A stretch of 64,000 nt of DNA from Acheta domesticus (lineage: Eukaryota; Arthropoda; Insecta; Orthoptera; Gryllidae), in contig JAHLJT010009436.1 of the NCBI GenBank assembly GCA_031308135.1, positions 116,284,916 through 116,348,915 of the forward strand, in the 5' to 3' direction. The notes under the pieces are model-generated. The model had not been told where the DNA came from. It worked only from the letters and a program-made list of their open reading frames with translations, and ran no database searches. The stretch's first letter is position 1. Each line of letters opens with the position of its first letter. The position numbers and the translations under genes are program-made. Positions 36,016 to 47,000 of this stretch are shown piece by piece.

Positions 36016-36414
36016 TCAGTCCTCACTCCATTTCATTTTCAAGATTTGATCAATGTTTTCAGGGGATTTGTTTTCGTAACTGACAATTTTTACAACTTTT
36101 GCAAATCTGTTATCTTCCGTTATCTTTACACCTAGTTCTATCAGTCCTTGCTGAGACTGTTCAAGATTCTGAAAATATTGAACGCACGAGCTCGCGCAAG
36201 ACGCAAAACTATAAACGCACCACCCAAGAAGACAGCAGGCGCCGCATATGTAGTACAATGACTTTGTGCGGTAGATCGGTCCTTTTTGGTAACAACCAAT
36301 CAGGCATGAGTGTTGGCAGGAAGTCCATTGAGACCCGCTGAAAAGCGGAACTTGCCCATATCTTGGATGTATGTCGCAGTAGACAGAACGACAGACTTTG
36401 TTCAGCGTTCTCAT
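36016..36414 (-). pseudogene. C-terminal part of an unknown protein, ending in block D
   Basis: A minus-strand open frame of 132 codons whose end reads ITEDNRFAKVVKIVSYENK then SPENIDQILKMKWSED and stop. In the other arm the plus strand at 39970-40035 reads RYENKSPKKIDQILTMKWSEG and stop in the same position, so a real ancestral coding end is likely. The upstream part is cysteine-rich and may be a wrong frame: another frame there reads DFLPTLMPDWLLPKRTDLPHK. The protein family was not recognised. It could be an unidentified transposon or a retrocopied host gene. Confidence 0.4.
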
Positions 36415-38035
36415 CCAACCGCTGTACTATACTATGTGGAAATCATTTAAAAAGCTCCGATGTGAGATGTATGTTATATTGGAATATGTTATACAGACCA
36501 AAAGTGAAATAAAGAAATTGTAGAAGAAATGTGAGATGAGTGCGATTAGTAGAGAGATTTTAACGCGTAACATTTGATGTTCAACTTTTTCTTTTTCCTT
36601 CTATTTCGAATCTTAAATTCGGACAAAAATCAGCGATAACTAGTGTAGGAGACGACTTTGTTCGCCGCAGTTGTTGCAATTTGATTACTTCGAGGGACTG
36701 GCGGAGAGACAAGGGGTGAGGTGATTCCATTAAGCGTCTCGTTCGAGCTGCATCTTACTGCGAAGAACAGGAGAGCAGCCGCTTCGGCAATTCAACCGTC
36801 GCCCGCTGACAGGAACCCCAAAACTAAGTAAGAACTTTCCGATTTATTCACAGTGGAAAGCAGCGCGGAAAATAAATCAAATAAAATCTGATAATATTGA
36901 ATGTAGTACAAAACGGCAGGCACGTGGGGTTTTGTAATTTCAAGGTTACTGCGGCCCCTCCACTGCTGGGGAATAACGGTACTCACTGAGAGGAGATTTG
37001 ATGAAATTTAATGTTTGCAGAAAAAAATCTGTTTTGCGTCCGTTAAAGTCAGGAAACGCACTCACTTTCGTGCAACATTAGAGGATGTGAATGTTGTAAT
37101 TATTTTAGTGTGTAGTTGAATGTGTCGTGTTTATGAACTGTTAAAATAGGTAAAGCTTTTTCAAGAGTTTCAGATTGTAGGAATTTTTAAGGTTGAAGAT
37201 TCATGTTTCGAGAGACAACATATGTTCGTGAGATTTTGGATTGGAGTAATTAAAATACAAGCAATTTGTTGTGACGTACGTATTTTGTAAAGGATAATTT
37301 CGGTTTTGGGTGTATTTGTATGGTTGTTCAATTGAAAGTGTAACCTGATACTACAATTTCATGTGTGAATGCAATATCAGTACACAGAAAGACGTGTTTT
37401 CTTTTCAGAAGTGTTTTGGTTACGTTATTTTTCTCATTTGTGTGAACAGTGTTATATGATCTTTGTCAAAGTTCAGAAGTGCAATTACATGTGTTTGATC
37501 AGAACGATTTTGATTACTAAAGTGTGTAGCCAGATTCCTCATCCTGAATCTATTTAAATGACTGTTTACATCCTTACCAAATTTGAGGACAACAAAGTGA
37601 TTTCTTCGGATTTCTACACAACTGCTTAAATAAGTAATTGATGCACCACTCCATCCCTCCCAATCAGCGAATATGAAATAATCAGAAAGCAGATCAGCTC
37701 GAAGTACCCTCCGGGTAGAGTGTACTTTTTGATGTAAAAGTAAGGGAGGTAGCAAAAATTCAATTTTCACACTTATTTTCCAAAGACAAATTTTTCGATC
37801 TAGATTGTCTTTAGAGGTGTCTAAAGATAATTTCCTCAACCAGACTAGTTTGTATTGCCATTTTAAGTAAATTAGTAAGTAAACCCCACATATTACGTAA
37901 AGTCTGCATTTGGACTGAAGTATATACGCTCTGTAGAAAAGAATGTTATTAAATAAAACTTTCCCTCTACACAACTATCCGAGGAAAATTAAAAAAAAGT
38001 AAGTGTCAATCTCCGAAAATATAGTGATCCTACAT
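36415..38035. other. Spacer of the inverted duplication, no gene assigned
   Basis: Mostly AT-rich. The minus-strand open frame 37974-37420 (184 codons) is the longest in this spacer but shows no recognised domain and no repeat copy in the window. It is mentioned only because of its length. A GC-balanced patch at about 36650-36830 ends in an AAGTAAG donor-like sequence but cannot be tied to an exon. Confidence 0.35.
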
Positions 38036-38039
38036 TCGA

Positions 38040-38465
38040 CGCAAGCGGTTCATTAGAACCCCACTTCTTCCCGGAATGTATCCGGGGAAGTCAGTGATGA
38101 GCAATTCTTGATTTCAGTTGTAACAGTACCATGTAAAAGAGACAGTCAAATCGATTCTCGGCGCACTCGCTGTTAATAAATTGTCTTGTCGTTTGGCTCG
38201 ACAGTCCGCAACGGGCCTTGGCCGACCAGCAGTGGCCCAGCCTCTCGGCCATGGGAAGAGGGATTTTAGCACGAACACATCGCTACACCGTATATACTTG
38301 TCTTCATAACCTTAGGATGGACTTTCTCGTCGTCACACAGCAATAGATACTGGAACATTTGTAAGGAAAGCACACAGTTATAATTTTACACCAGCCGGAA
38401 ATCCAACCCAGGGTTGGATTTCGAGCACGCAAGCCAAGGAGCCACCGAGAGTCCATTAATAAATT
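38040..38465 (-). mobile_element. tRNA-derived SINE (family S3), minus strand
   Basis: In reverse complement the head reads GGTGGCTCCTTGGCTTGCGTG (A box region) and a B-box-like GGGTTGGATTTCC at about 38397-38415. The body follows with CAGTATCTATTGCTGTGTGA, CTCTTCCCATGGCCGAGAGG and GGCCAAGGCCCGTTG. The block order head, GC-rich body and tail suggests a SINE. The S3 body differs from S1 and S2. Confidence 0.5.
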
Positions 38466-39965
38466 AAGTTAACAAAATGATCCCGAAAATTGTCTGTTAT
38501 ATTAGGGATGTGTAATGAGAAATATTTGTGGCATAATTAAGAATAGTATTCATTTAATAAAATTTCCAATAACAAATATTAACAAAAAGCCTTAAAAAGA
38601 GAAGAGAAAATATATTCAAAGCATACACCAATATATTGGCAAAAGAAAGAAAAAATGTTCTACAATCGAGTATTATATTATCTTTATTTTATTACAAATA
38701 GTTGTAAGGTAAAGTAGACAAAAATGTGTTATAAGTCACGTTCAAAACCACCGACTACCGAGTTGCTCCAACATAGAAATTTCGTATTCCATGAAAAAGC
38801 GAAAATTACTTTAAAATGTTTGAAATCGATGTAAGGAATTTCTGTTGTAAAATTCTCTATACAACAAAGGTTATAATAAGAAAATAAATAATTGATAAGG
38901 GGTCAGTTACCAACATCTTTCTCGCTTATGCCTAACTCCTAATGCGACCAAAATCTCCCAAGGTTCTACTTCCTTCTCGCGTTTCTCAGGAGAACAGAAG
39001 GCCTCCGATTGGGTCACGGTTGCGCGGCGCGCAGCCTCCAACAGTCCAAAAACTGCTTTCTTCCGCGCTCGCCTACAGTTATACGACAGGGGTTGCACAA
39101 TCTTCTAGAAATTAAAAGTAAATCGTGAGAAAATACGAAGTGGCCACAACCACTGGGTGACCTCCCTTTTCCTGCCACCTACACCCGGCAGTCTCTTCCG
39201 CCGCAACTGTGGCTGTTCAACTGACCGGAACCGCTCCTGCCGACAAGAGGCGGAAAATCGGCGCCTGTTTGGATGCTCCATTCACCGCAGGAAGAATGTA
39301 CAAAACGCTTTCTATAGAGGTCTCTATTTGTAAGGAAGCTCTTTCTGCGCCCCAGGGGCAAGGACCGAGTCAAGATCGCGTGTCTGTTTCAATCTCTGTA
39401 TACTCGCAGCTCCAGACCTCGTTGACACCGTAATTATTGTCGATTTATTATTCAAATTACACCTCTTGTTTCTTTGTTCTATTCCTAGAAGAGGAGAATT
39501 GTCATATTTTTGAACGTATTGTGGAAAGGAAAAATTCTGAGAACTGACATTTTTCTTAAGTAAAATGGATTCTTGTAAAAAAAAAGCTCTAAGATATCTT
39601 TGATATCTATAATGTTCCTCTACTCACAATGAAACTTTCTAGAGCGCAAATTATAATCAATTTTCAAAGGACCTCCAAGGCGGCTTTAAGTTTCTTTGTA
39701 ACATACACACTTTGATACACACTTTCATCGATGTTTCGATCAACTGGATCCAAAATACTTCAATTCACTTCCCTCTGAAGGGCTGAGTAGGATAAATGCT
39801 CCTACCTCATGCAATGCTCACACCTCATGCATACCTCAAGCAAGTCGTATCTCTATCATACAATGTAATTAAAGTGAGTAACATTTATAAATCGTTATGA
39901 TGATCATGAATGGTCCCACTTGTTTACAATATCTTTTCATATTCATCTACAATGAAACAAATCAG
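38466..39965. other. No gene recognised
   Basis: AT-rich, except for a mixed-composition stretch at about 38920-39430 with short open frames on both strands and no domain. Confidence 0.35.
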
Positions 39966-40825
39966 CACCGTTACGAAAACAAATCCCCTAAAAAAATTGA
40001 TCAAATCTTGACAATGAAATGGAGTGAGGGCTGAAGACCTTCAAAGTTAGAAACTTTCATAAATTCGCAACATTTTACTCAAAACAGAAAAAGCTGAACC
40101 GCAAAGACGAAGTTACAGATCATACCAAAATTAGTAACCTCTGTTCAATAAGAAGGATCCCCTTATTTGTGATACATGCAACGATCTGTAAGATCATAAC
40201 ATTCGTTTTCCTAACGTAAACTACATAGACACAACACTTCAAAATTACATTCTTGACTCATTTTTATACATCAGTGTTTTTTAAGAAAGAATTGTGAAGT
40301 TATGTAACATTGTTTAGAGAGAGATGCGTAAAAGTATACAGTAATTTTTTATTACACATTAAAATGTCATGAATATTATAAAAATCAAAACAATGATTCA
40401 GAACAACATCTTGTCATATGAAATATAAATTGTAATAATTATTTTGAATGCAAAGTTATAGCTCATACAAGGTATGTACATCAAGATGTTCCTTAATAAC
40501 CATTCAATTGATTCGATTATACATTAATTACGTATATATTTAAACTTGAATAATGAATAATGACCAAAGAAATTTCCGTTGAACGAACGTCTAGGAAAAT
40601 TTACGTGGAACGCCATGGCAAATGCAAACAAGGAAGGTTGACGGAATCAGTTCATGGATAAACTTTGATTCAACATTTTCATCCAAAGAAAAGATTACAA
40701 ACATCTCTTGACCTTCCAAAATACAGGAGACCTTGTTCGAAAATTCGTGTTCCTTGACTAGCAAAGGTTTTTCAAGCATAGTAATAAAGCACAATGAAAC
40801 TTAATTTATTATTGACCTTTGTAAA

Positions 40826-40828
40826 TAA
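40826..40828 (+). repeat. 3-bp target-site duplication, left (TAA)
   Basis: TAA precedes the element and TAA follows it (42015-42017). The empty site in the other arm has a single copy (TTA at 35220-35222 on the opposite strand). Confidence 0.7.
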
Positions 40829-42014
40829 CACAGGCCGACGTCAGTTTAGTTACAAAAGGAAAACCACTAATTCCGATTAATTTCAGGATGCTGCATTCGA
40901 AATTGACAGCCATTTTTCTAGATTAGCTCGTATTTTTGTGTAACGCATAGTTGCCAGTTTTTGCCATTTTGGCTTCAGTTGTCATCAAAGTTACAATTTC
41001 CACAATGTTCCTAGAGTGAGAAATAGTATTTCACTAAGAACGAGCCTTTTTCAGAATATTACAGAATGGAAGATTCCCTTTGCGTATATACGGACATCAA
41101 TGGACTGATGAATGAGTTAGGAATCCAAAGTAATCCATCTGATTGGTGTCTTTTCATAGATTCATCTAAGAACAGTCTGAAAGCAGTTTTGCTTCATAAT
41201 GGAAATAAGCTGCCTATGGCACACTCTGTTCCAATGAATGATACTTACGAGGATCTCGCACTCATTTTAAAGCGTATCAAATACAAAGATCATGGTTGGC
41301 AAATTTGTGGACATGTAAAAGTATTTGCAATATTATAATGTCCAATGTCTGGACCAGACCAATGTCTGGAAGGTGGATTTACAAAGCACTTTCGTTTTTT
41401 TTGTCTTTGGGACTCAAGAGCTACAGGAAAAATTTCTCACAAAAGGAATGGCCCCCAGAGAGTCATTTAAGCCCGATACCAACAATGTCAAGTATAAGCC
41501 TCTAATCGATCCAGGCAAGGTACTATTTCGAACTCTGCACATTAATTTGGACTTCATGAATTTCTTAAAGGAATAGACAAAGAAGCTGAAGGATTTAAGT
41601 ATCTTAGTGTTTTCCGAAACTAAGTGGTCTGTATACGTCTGTGAAAATTATACCTTATAAACTATTAAGTAAGTAAATGCTAAAGTATAGTGCCAGTAAA
41701 CTAACTGAATGTATAGTTTTTTAATTGTTTAGATTTAATAAATTAATTTATAGAATTTGAAAAATTGATTGTCTTTGACACTAGTGCCAAAACGAAATTG
41801 ATTCCCTTTTTGCAGTCAAAAAAACTCACTCTCCGGTACTTTCAAGATAGCTCATTATGCCTACGATGGTAAATTTGGCAACTACGCGTTACACAAAAAT
41901 ACGAGCTAATCCAGTAAAACGGCTATCATATTCGTATTTAGCGCCCCAAAATTAGTCAGAATCAGTGAGTTTTGTTTCTGTAACTTTTCAAAAGTTTAAA
42001 AATGTCGGCCAGTG
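40829..42014 (+). mobile_element. CAC...GTG-ended DNA transposon, 1186 bp, defective
   Basis: The ends are CACAGGCCGAC and GTCGGCCAGTG, i.e. inverted CAC(A/T)GGCCGAC termini. Beyond them the arms stay related: AGTTAC, AAAAC, CACT.ATTC.GA.TAATTT. A strongly matching inner inverted block, GATTAGCTCGTATTTTTGTG with TAACGC.TAGTTGCCA, lies at about 40922-40958 and 41888-41925. A 3-bp TAA duplication and a preserved empty site define the edges exactly. CAC-starting termini with 3-bp duplications fit the CMC (CACTA/EnSpm) group. The internal coding region is a relic of a transposon-type protein. Confidence 0.8.
41066..41640 (+). pseudogene. Transposon-encoded protein relic (DWCLFIDSSKNSLKAVLLHNG)
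   Basis: The first frame (41066-41338, 90 codons) reads INGLMNELGIQSNPSDWCLF, IDSSKNSLKAVLLHNGNKLP, MAHSVPMNDTYEDLALILK and WQICGHVKVFAI. I recall a widespread insect repeat protein with the block order W.LFIDSSK.SLKAVLLHNGN..., AHSV, and ICGDLKV. A frameshift follows at about 41320. Further pieces are in other frames: FLTKGMAPRESFKPDTNN, YKPLIDPGKVLFRTLHINLD and, after a stop, IDKEAEGFKYL. The N- and C-terminal parts are missing, so it is inactive. It sits between the transposon's inverted repeats. Confidence 0.7.
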
Positions 42015-42017
42015 TAA
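42015..42017 (+). repeat. 3-bp target-site duplication, right (TAA)
   Basis: Direct repeat of 40826-40828 immediately after the GTCGGCCAGTG end of the transposon. Confidence 0.7.
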
Positions 42018-42219
42018 TTTGCCTGACCCTTTTCCTTCAAAATGTCACTAAACAAAGAATCTAAGATACATGACAGGAAACCTCCGAACAGTGTCGAAAA
42101 AAGCAATGACGAAAAAACTACCAAATAACTTTATTCCATACTGGAGGCATTCACCTTCGTTAACATCCAAAACCTTGCATTGGACAGCGAAACGAAAAAA
42201 AAAGAAGGCGGTAGTTTAC

Positions 42220-42303
42220 CACAAACCATTGAAAAGTACGTGCAAGCAGCTGAACAATGTCCTCTCTAATCAACGTCTCCGAAAGTGTTTCTTTGGGGTC
42301 CAT
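42220..42303 (-). other. Candidate first coding exon next to a CpG island
   Basis: Minus strand: ATG at 42303, then 28 codons (MDPKETLSETLIREDIVQLL then ARTFQWFV) up to TTTGTG followed by GTAAAC, a possible splice donor in phase 0. It lies just downstream of the GC-rich island at 42335-42590 and is duplicated at 34930 on the plus strand. The exon interpretation is inferential; an open frame inside a repeat is the alternative. Confidence 0.25.
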
Positions 42304-42335
42304 TGCCGCCGCAGACGCCGCGACGGCGGAGACAG

Positions 42336-42590
42336 CGGCTGCGCAGTGCTTTCGGATTTGCGTCACGGGGTGGTGCGCTCGGCCAGCGCCGTGAGTGTCC
42401 GGCAAAAGTAAAAGAGGCGGTGATTGCTCCACCGCGCAAACGGCTCGACGCGCAACGCGCGCCCCGCACTTTCCTTGCGATTGCGCTATTGCCGGGGCCC
42501 CGCCGCGCACCTGTCGCGCACAGTCGCCGCGAGGCGCGCTCGCGCAGCTTCACATCGAACCAGCCGCCGCCGGCCGGGGAAGAATGCTAG
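42336..42590. promoter_or_regulatory. CpG-dense island at the outer edge of block D
   Basis: CpG-rich sequence with CGGCTCGACGCGCAACGCGCG and GCCGCCGCCGGCCGGGG blocks. Where it meets block D, CpG sites (CCGTCGCGGCG) correspond to CCATAGTGGCT in the other arm, the change expected from CpG deamination. So this side may be the better preserved original. Confidence 0.35.
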
Positions 42591-42599
42591 CGGCTGGCT

Positions 42600-43170
42600 C
42601 CAGTGGGAGATGGTTTCATGTGGTTTCTCCAATCAAGGCTATGTGAATGCCGGGGCAGTACATTGACAAACGGGTTATGGCCAGTACCCGATTCTTCTCT
42701 TTGCATATTTGTGCCCTCCTCTCCCCTTAGATACACACTACCACATATTGTATTAGTAGAAATATTTCTCAGATCCCGTGCGATCCTCGGTGAATCCCCT
42801 AAGCCGATATTCAAAGCAGTTGGATTCCAGCCTATGAATTATGAGGTGATATGATGAGAAATGATCTTGGCATTTTGGATCCATTCCAGCATCCGCCTGT
42901 ATGATCGAGGGAAACCACGAAACCCCGCCCAGGATGGCCGACCCGGGGTCGAAACTGGGCCTCCCGACTGCGAAGTCCGCGCGTTACGCCCTGAGCCACT
43001 TTGCTTGGTACTACCACACATACCGGAATACAAATAGGGAGCTTAGCACTTGTGTTGGCTGGGGTGGTGTCGCGCTGGAGGACTCGAAGGGGGAAAACTC
43101 CGGAAGCCGAAGAGTAGACGCCAGATTTTATGCTCCAGCGGGGAAAAACCGCCATGCTTCTGGCTATAAC
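42600..43170 (+). mobile_element. Family S1 SINE, split by another insertion
   Basis: 42605-42750 carries the S1 middle (TGTGGTTTCTCCAATCAAGG, ATGCCGGGGCAGTAC, CTTAGATACACACTACCAC). 43030-43170 carries its 3' part (GGGAGCTTAGCACTTGTGTT, GGCTGGGGTGGTG). Between them lies an unrelated block with a reversed tRNA-like head. The 5' head of S1 is missing here. Confidence 0.5.
42890..42995 (-). mobile_element. Reversed tRNA-like SINE head inside the S1 copy
   Basis: In reverse complement: GTGGCTCAGGGCGTAACGCG (A-box region), then GGGAGGCCCAGTTTCGACCCC (B-box-like) and GGGTCGGCCATCCTGGGCGG. It has tRNA-derived promoter spacing but is joined to a longer body, so it is a SINE and not a tRNA gene. It separates the two halves of the S1 copy. 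Confidence 0.5.
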
Positions 43171-43559
43171 ATGTGCTACACTCACGGGACAAATATATTT
43201 CGCGCCTGGAAAAGCGAAATATTCACTCACATACGATGCAAACTGCCACTGTGAAGCACGTCGACCATACCTATATAACTATAGGCTAATCTTAATTAAC
43301 TTCTTTGTCGCAATTGTTGTCACCATAAACCCACAGCCTTAGATAATGTCTGTATAGTTTGTCATACACACACCTTGCTTCTTATTGGCCACTCTGATAC
43401 ATCAATCTCGCTAGCTAAATGGTTTCCATGCTGACTACACGATTTATGATGCACAGGTTTAGACTTGGTCGAAATCGACGGATTTTTCAGGCACGAAACT
43501 CCACACCATACTTGCTTGCTTGATGTTCACGGACTTCAACTGCTACGGTCTTTATTCCT

Positions 43560-44010
43560 AATTGTATTATGAATGTTTTATCCCTGGAGGTAGAGGTGTT
43601 CCTCCCTAGCTGGATGGTCATACCCGGCGGCGACCTATACTTCTACTTGCGGGGGAATTTACCTACATTGATCTCCTCAGCGGGGCACCGCCCCAGACGG
43701 GACAAGTGTCAAACTGGGCTCCGGACGTATGTGGTAATGTAGTGCATGTAAGTGTGAGGGGAGAAGGCAAGGAAGAGGAAGGAAAGATCGCTGGCGATTC
43801 GTGGCCCATTCGTGGCCCATTTACTGCTCCGGTATTCGCCTGGTGTTGATCGGAGAAACTACGGAAAACTACCGATGAGAGCAGCCAGTCTCTGGAATTC
43901 TCCTCGAGATAGCAGCTAAATTCTACCTAACTATAAAGCTGGTATTAAAAATTCACCACCGTTGGCTCTCGAACTCTAGGGCGTCTCGATCGCTGCAAAC
44001 TCACCGGATA
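43560..44010 (-). mobile_element. Family S1 SINE, minus strand
   Basis: Reverse complement matches the S1 copy at 5955-6385 block by block: GCTCGAGAGCCAACGG-type head end, GGTAGTTTTCCGTAGTTTCTC, the TTCCTCTTCCTTGCC block, and CTTGTCCCGTCTGGGGCGGTGC. Confidence 0.6.
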
Positions 44011-44019
44011 TGTTGGCTC

Positions 44020-47000
44020 TTCAAGTAAATCAGCCGGTCCTAACGTATATTGTTGCAACTGTGGCCCTTCAATATCCCATGAATATTATTTGGATGTCCC
44101 TGTAAAGACAGTCGCAACATCAGTGATTAGGCTGGTTCTGCCTACGGGAAGCTGCGAACGCAACGGTGACCTAGTTCACCGAACACTCCAAACGTCAAAC
44201 AATAGGGAAATAAAATTAGCTTCCCGGGTTAGCGTCCCTGGCAACGGTGATATACCCATAATTCCACCACCGATTGGCGAAATCCGCTTCAACATTATTA
44301 TTTCCCCATAACAAAGTTTCGCCTCATAACTTACGCTCCACGTTAAACATCTTCCCTTGAAAGCACATTAATGAATATTCCAACAAACTCGTACTAATAC
44401 GCTCAATTATTTACCAAAAGACATATAACACAAATTTCTCTTTCAGCAAACAATTTAGTCACGTTTCTTTCTCATACTATTATTCTTGTGACGGATCAAA
44501 AGCGAGCAATCTAATTATCTGCAACAATAAAGCTCTGACCATTACCTACCTTGGCACCATTTTTATTGCTGCGTCACCGAGCGTATTACCAACGCCACAA
44601 CTATTGCCGTTGTGACGAACTGCTGTAACAACTGCGTCTTTGGTATTTGCAATTCGCGATTCTCATCTCCACAAACAAGAGGCTCTACCTGCTGCACAGT
44701 CACCTGCGGAACATGTTTTTAATCTGCTTGAGATATAGTTCACAAGAGATCGTGTTTCACACACACGGCAACGGATACTCTAAGGGAATAGAGCCTTAAA
44801 AATTCTGAAGTGAAAATATAGATGCAACTACATATAATATTGAGTAAATGCTTCAATACATATCTGCTTATAAAAATTCGTCTTGTAATGTATTAATGAA
44901 TCCACATTTACAGAGACGATATTCCAAACAGTGAGTGAACACTATGAACGTTAAGTCAATGGTATTGAATCTGTCATATCAACCAATAATCATAAAAAGT
45001 TTGAAACTGTTTGGTGATAATTGTAGTAACTATTGTACTGATAATTGTAGTAACTACACAAACAGGATACCAACAAAATATTAATATCCTAGTATACTCA
45101 CAAATACACATTTATTTGCTAGCACAAATATACAGTTAGATAAATCAGCATAAAGCACAAATTGGTACAAATGGTGATTGGCACAAGTAAAATATACTTT
45201 AATGCAAATAATACCTAGCCCGAAAAATTATTTACCGAGAATTCTAATAATAAGTTTATTACGTAAAAAATTTTGACAATGCATATGCAATTTGAGGACT
45301 ACTGTAACTTGTGGAAATAAATTTACTGTCCATAATAAAAAAGATTCTAGCATTCGCTTTCGGAAATTAACACTAATTGACACCTATCTGGTTCTCACAG
45401 ATCAAACAAGTTACAGAGTGTCTCAAAATAAATGTTAGAAACGTCTAGGGTAAGTAGAGCTGTCAAAAATGATATTTTTTTTGCCAATGAACTTGAAGAG
45501 TGAATTTTTGATTCACGGATTTACAAGTGTGATATTTGTTCTTGATTTTTAGGCAACTCCTTATGTACAGGTGTTTGGAAGCGACATCAACATCGGTAAC
45601 TATCAGGGGCATATGTCACAAGTGTATCTCCGTTATATAAAAGGTCCCCTACGTACTTACTGGCAAAACGTGATCCGTTTCAACCCACAGGGGTTGAAAC
45701 GGAATGTACAGACATAACCGAAAAGTTTTAACATTTATTATGAGATATTTTTATAGTATACTATATCATGATGAAGTGATATTTATAATTTTATGATACG
45801 CCAAGAGAATGAGGAATTACTTATTCAAATAAAAATAGAAGTATGAATTGAATATACATAAGAAAGAATACAGAAAATATAAATCAGATAAGTTTACCGA
45901 TAGCCAATTCCTGTTAAAGAAGTGTTCATCTGTAAGTATTTCTGCATATCGTTATCTCCTTGGCAACATGCGCGCCGGGAAACGGCTAATGGATTTATGA
46001 CATTTCGGGGGACAAAGTTTAGGACTTGTTGCAAACATTTTTTCAATAACAGGACTGAGAACAATAGACACTCTTAGATAAAATCCAGCTCCCTACCCTT
46101 GATATTTCACCTTCCAATCATTTGCATTGATGCAATATTATTATGCTCCTCCTTCACGATAACTCCGCCCACGACGGCCATTACGGAATTGGGAATATCG
46201 GAAAATATTTTTAAAAACTTTTTTCAAAGATTATACTACTTAAAATTTTAAAATTAATATTACGCAAATATTTAACAAAGATATTGCTGAGGATTTGCAT
46301 TCAACAAATAATATTACTTTCCCATTGTATTACATAGTATAACTAACGTTAAAACCGTTGAATGTAAGCACTTCAAGGATCAATAAACCTGTCTGCTGAT
46401 ACTGCACACAATATTGCTTTACAAGAGCCGTGTATCAAGTACTACATCACCGATCGTCATGATAACAGTTTCTTGAAGTATTTTCTCCACTCTAACATAG
46501 ATTATACTCCTTAATTTCTTTCAAACGGCAAATAAATTCGTGAGTCAACTACGAAACACTTTTCAATCCGCCCCCACGAGTTCCATTTGGTTGGCCTGGT
46601 GAACGGGAATCATTAAAACCCTCACGTCGATCTCGCGGTCCGTGCGTGTAATTCAAACGCTAGTAAATGCTAAAGAGAACATCTCACTCTCCGCTCACAA
46701 CTTCTGTTCTCACGAAAATATTCACACATTCATCATGAAAGTTTTTACGGACAATTCAACGTCTTCACTAGTCAGAAAAATTCAAAGAAAACCCTATCGA
46801 GAAATATTCTTGTAATAAAATATGTTTCCCTATTTAATTTCATTATTTTTTTGGAAAAATAATTTTTATATACCTTAGTGGTTTAGTTTTTTCTGGACTG
46901 TCATGTAACTTCAGTAATTTAATACGAACAAAATCTCGCTGTGATTATTTGAATGGTGATTTATTTAAATTCAATTGTCTTTCAGCAAATAATCCAAGAA

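Larger units (their letters stand above)
34899..36080 (+). repeat. Left arm of large inverted duplication (block D)
   Basis: The whole stretch matches, in reverse complement, 39966-42335 once the 1186-bp transposon at 40829-42014 is removed. Long identical runs occur throughout, and by eye similarity is around 95% in 35225-35480. Both arms keep the open frames MDPKETLSETLIRED... and the 67-codon frame ending GVPRKFS, and on the opposite strand a frame ending (M)KWSE(D/G). This arm holds the empty site (TTA, 35220-35222) of the transposon in the other arm. Confidence 0.85.
39966..42335 (-). repeat. Right arm of large inverted duplication (block D), interrupted
   Basis: Reverse complement of 34899-36080. 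Matching runs at both ends are clear: TTACGAAAACAAATCCCCT at the inner end, and GTCCATTGCCGCCGCAGA at the outer end. The arm is split by the DNA transposon at 40829-42014. At the outer end it continues into a CpG-dense island that is absent from, or decayed in, the other arm. Confidence 0.85.

Noticed and set aside
37420..37974. 184-codon minus-strand frame
   Set aside because: No recognised domain, homologous copy or splice context; kept only as a remark in the spacer entry.
42900..42995. Minus-strand tRNA gene
   Set aside because: Has promoter-box-like blocks only; embedded in SINE sequence and no full cloverleaf could be folded.
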